DNA of 6,195 bases. Source: Porticoccaceae bacterium UBA1117 (GTDB taxonomy: Bacteria > Pseudomonadota > Gammaproteobacteria > Pseudomonadales > Porticoccaceae). Where the stretch lies: contig DCBC01000043.1 of assembly GCA_002313335.1 (NCBI GenBank), positions 944-7,138 of the forward strand, in the 5' to 3' direction. The notes under the pieces are model-generated. The model saw only the letters and a program-made list of their open reading frames with translations, ran no database searches and was not told the DNA's origin. The translations under genes and the position numbers were made by a program. Position 1 is the first letter of the stretch; every line of letters starts with the position of its first letter. Of this stretch, positions 4,734 through 6,195 are shown in pieces.

Positions 4734-6195
4734 TTATGGGATCTGAATACCCAGCATATTCCAGTAGTAGAAGAACCATGACATATACACGGCTGCTAGC
4801 GTCACTAAGGTAAAGTGAATACGACGACCTAGACGCCAATATGCATTTTGCCAGCATTTAACAGCGCACCAAACCATACCGATAGCTAAAAGCACAGCAA
4901 TATTGGGTAGAATCATTGTCAGATACAATGCTGTAGGCACATCAGAGGCAAGAGTTTCCCCATAAATAGACAACACACTAACCACAAGGATGAGGAAGAT
5001 TAGATTTAGACCACTAACACCCATCGACATTTTAACTGCAGTGCGCTCACCGCTAGACATTGTCTTGAATTCTTTGCGGCGATACATCCACCCCACCCAA
5101 ACTGTTAAAAACAACAGCAGCGAAATACCCGGTAGTGTATTGGCAAAGAAGCTTGATTCAATTGATGGCTGACGGCTGGCCTGGGCGTAGCCATTAACAA
5201 CAAGATCACTAATGTTTCCATTTTCATCTTCACCAAATACGATACGCATGGGGCCGTCAACTTGGCGGAATAGATTTTTATCAATTTCGACAAACTGACG
5301 TGGCTCGTCCCCAAATCCCATCATCAAAGTATTCTCGCCTGTTGGTACAACGTTCAAACCACCGGCAATACCAAGGGCTTTTTCTACGGTAGACTGGTTA
5401 TGACGCCAAAATTTATAGGTACCAGCAAAGCGGCTAGCACGGTCGTTAAAGTCTTCAGGCGGTGTAATTTCCTCAAGCGCTTGCGGATAATATTGATCAT
5501 AAAAGTTTTGTACAAATGCCCTACGGCCTTTTGCGCCACCATCGCCCATATAGGATACATAAATGCCTAAGTTTTCAGCCTTATCGATCTGCAGGTCACT
5601 ATTGAACTGGAAGGTAGCGCCGTCATGCCCAATCATGCGGTGACCATTAAAGAAATTCTCAAAAAATCCAAGGTTTATGCCAGCAACACGATCATCAAAT
5701 TTATAGGCAACACTGTGCATTAGCTTTGCGGTGTCAGCTTGCAAAATTTGCACATCGCCCAAACGGCCATTATTTAAATGCGCCATCATAAACTTAGCCA
5801 TATCTGTTGCCGTTGACGACAAAGCACCGGCTGGTGAAAAGCTTGAGATAATTTCAAATGGCTGTGGCTTTAAGACACCCGCTTTACGCTTGTGACCCAC
5901 TACCATATTTTTATGCAAAGCTTCTGGTAATGGCTCTACAAAACTAGAGCTATTCATACCAAGAGGCTTGAAAATATTGTCTTCGATATATTGGCTAAAA
6001 GGCGTACCCGAAACATTTTCAACCATCAAACCTGCAAGGGCTGTCGCGTAGTTTGAATAGGAAGCATACGCACCTGGTTTATTAATACGGCGCAGTATAT
6101 ATTTTGCCATCCCCACCTTTAAAGGCAGTATTTTTGCAGGGTCCAACATAATCAAATAACCCAGCCAACCGTCTTCAAAACCTGCTGTATGGGTC
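4734..6195 (-). CDS. Serine hydrolase, beta-lactamase/PBP family, with four C-terminal membrane helices; 5' end outside window
   Basis: The frame is open to the window edge, giving 486 visible residues from THTAGFEDGWLGY onward. That opening matches the conserved segment downstream of the SxxK nucleophile in class-C beta-lactamase-like hydrolases, so the signal peptide and SxxK lie outside the window. An internal TTG at 6155 is not the true start. Visible motifs are YSN (residues 46-48, the Y-x-N motif), SPAGALSSTATDMAKFM (120-136) and GHDG (189-192, the third catalytic motif, equivalent to KTG/HxG). A beta-rich linker domain follows (about 240-340), then four hydrophobic helices at about 355-371, 392-411, 420-447 and 459-480. 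The catalytic domain is expected outside the membrane. Relatives include esterases, D-aminopeptidases, DD-carboxypeptidases and beta-lactamases; the substrate cannot be deduced. The terminator at 4634-4668 separates it from dgcN. The stop codon is TAA at 4736-4734. Confidence 0.85.
   Translation of the reverse strand, partial: THTAGFEDGWLGYLIMLDPAKILPLKVGMAKYILRRINKPGAYASYSNYATALAGLMVENVSGTPFSQYIEDNIFKPLGMNSSSFVEPLPEALHKNMVVGHKRKAGVLKPQPFEIISSFSPAGALSSTATDMAKFMMAHLNNGRLGDVQILQADTAKLMHSVAYKFDDRVAGINLGFFENFFNGHRMIGHDGATFQFNSDLQIDKAENLGIYVSYMGDGGAKGRRAFVQNFYDQYYPQALEEITPPEDFNDRASRFAGTYKFWRHNQSTVEKALGIAGGLNVVPTGENTLMMGFGDEPRQFVEIDKNLFRQVDGPMRIVFGEDENGNISDLVVNGYAQASRQPSIESSFFANTLPGISLLLFLTVWVGWMYRRKEFKTMSSGERTAVKMSMGVSGLNLIFLILVVSVLSIYGETLASDVPTALYLTMILPNIAVLLAIGMVWCAVKCWQNAYWRLGRRIHFTLVTLAAVYMSWFFYYWNMLGIQIP

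Noticed and set aside
4990..5314. Short frames inside the serine hydrolase gene (4990-5172 plus, 5105-5314 minus)
   Set aside because: The hydrolase frame is continuous here through its linker and first membrane helices, and neither short frame has a ribosome-binding site or known motif.
6153..6155. TTG as the start codon of the serine hydrolase
   Set aside because: The frame stays open upstream and encodes THTAGFED, a conserved family segment, so the true start is beyond the window.

Overview
The window reads as a piece of a Gram-negative, probably marine gammaproteobacterial chromosome. It is AT-rich, its genes are packed on one strand, and it has a lipoprotein signal of Gram-negative type. 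It also carries a DgcN/DgcA gene pair, which I recall being described from marine Proteobacteria such as Pseudoalteromonas and from halophilic archaea. The genus cannot be fixed from the sequence. All five genes lie on the minus strand, so transcription runs from high to low coordinates.

Layout in transcription order. (1) 6195-4734: the 3' part of a serine hydrolase of the beta-lactamase / penicillin-binding-protein family with four C-terminal membrane helices; its 5' end lies outside the window. (2) 4733-4553: an intergenic region with a 10-bp stem-loop, a run of nine G/C pairs, a convincing Rho-independent terminator (4634-4668) and a 14-bp perfect palindrome (4603-4616) that could be an operator for the next operon. 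(3) 4552-3557: dgcN, a DUF1611-family D-glutamate N-acetyltransferase. (4) 3554-2574: dgcA, an enolase-superfamily N-acetyl-Glu racemase / dipeptide epimerase, 2 bp after dgcN. (5) 2509-905: an exported N-acyl-D-amino-acid deacylase. (6) 834-1: the first 278 codons of a second D-aminoacylase-like protein, a predicted lipoprotein that has lost the HxH metal motif; its 3' end is outside the window.

Genes 3-6 look like one operon for using D-amino acids. Two amidohydrolases in the envelope could free D-amino acids from N-acyl or peptide-like precursors. In the cytoplasm DgcN would acetylate D-glutamate and DgcA would invert N-acetyl-D-Glu to N-acetyl-L-Glu, which can then be deacetylated or enter arginine metabolism. 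No transporter, regulator or N-acetyl-L-Glu deacetylase is visible here. The upstream serine hydrolase belongs to a fold that often acts on D-amino-acid peptides, but the terminator separates it and any functional link is inference.

No tRNA, rRNA, CRISPR array, insertion sequence or phage gene was seen. No stretch over 300 bases lacks a gene; the longest gap is 181 bp.
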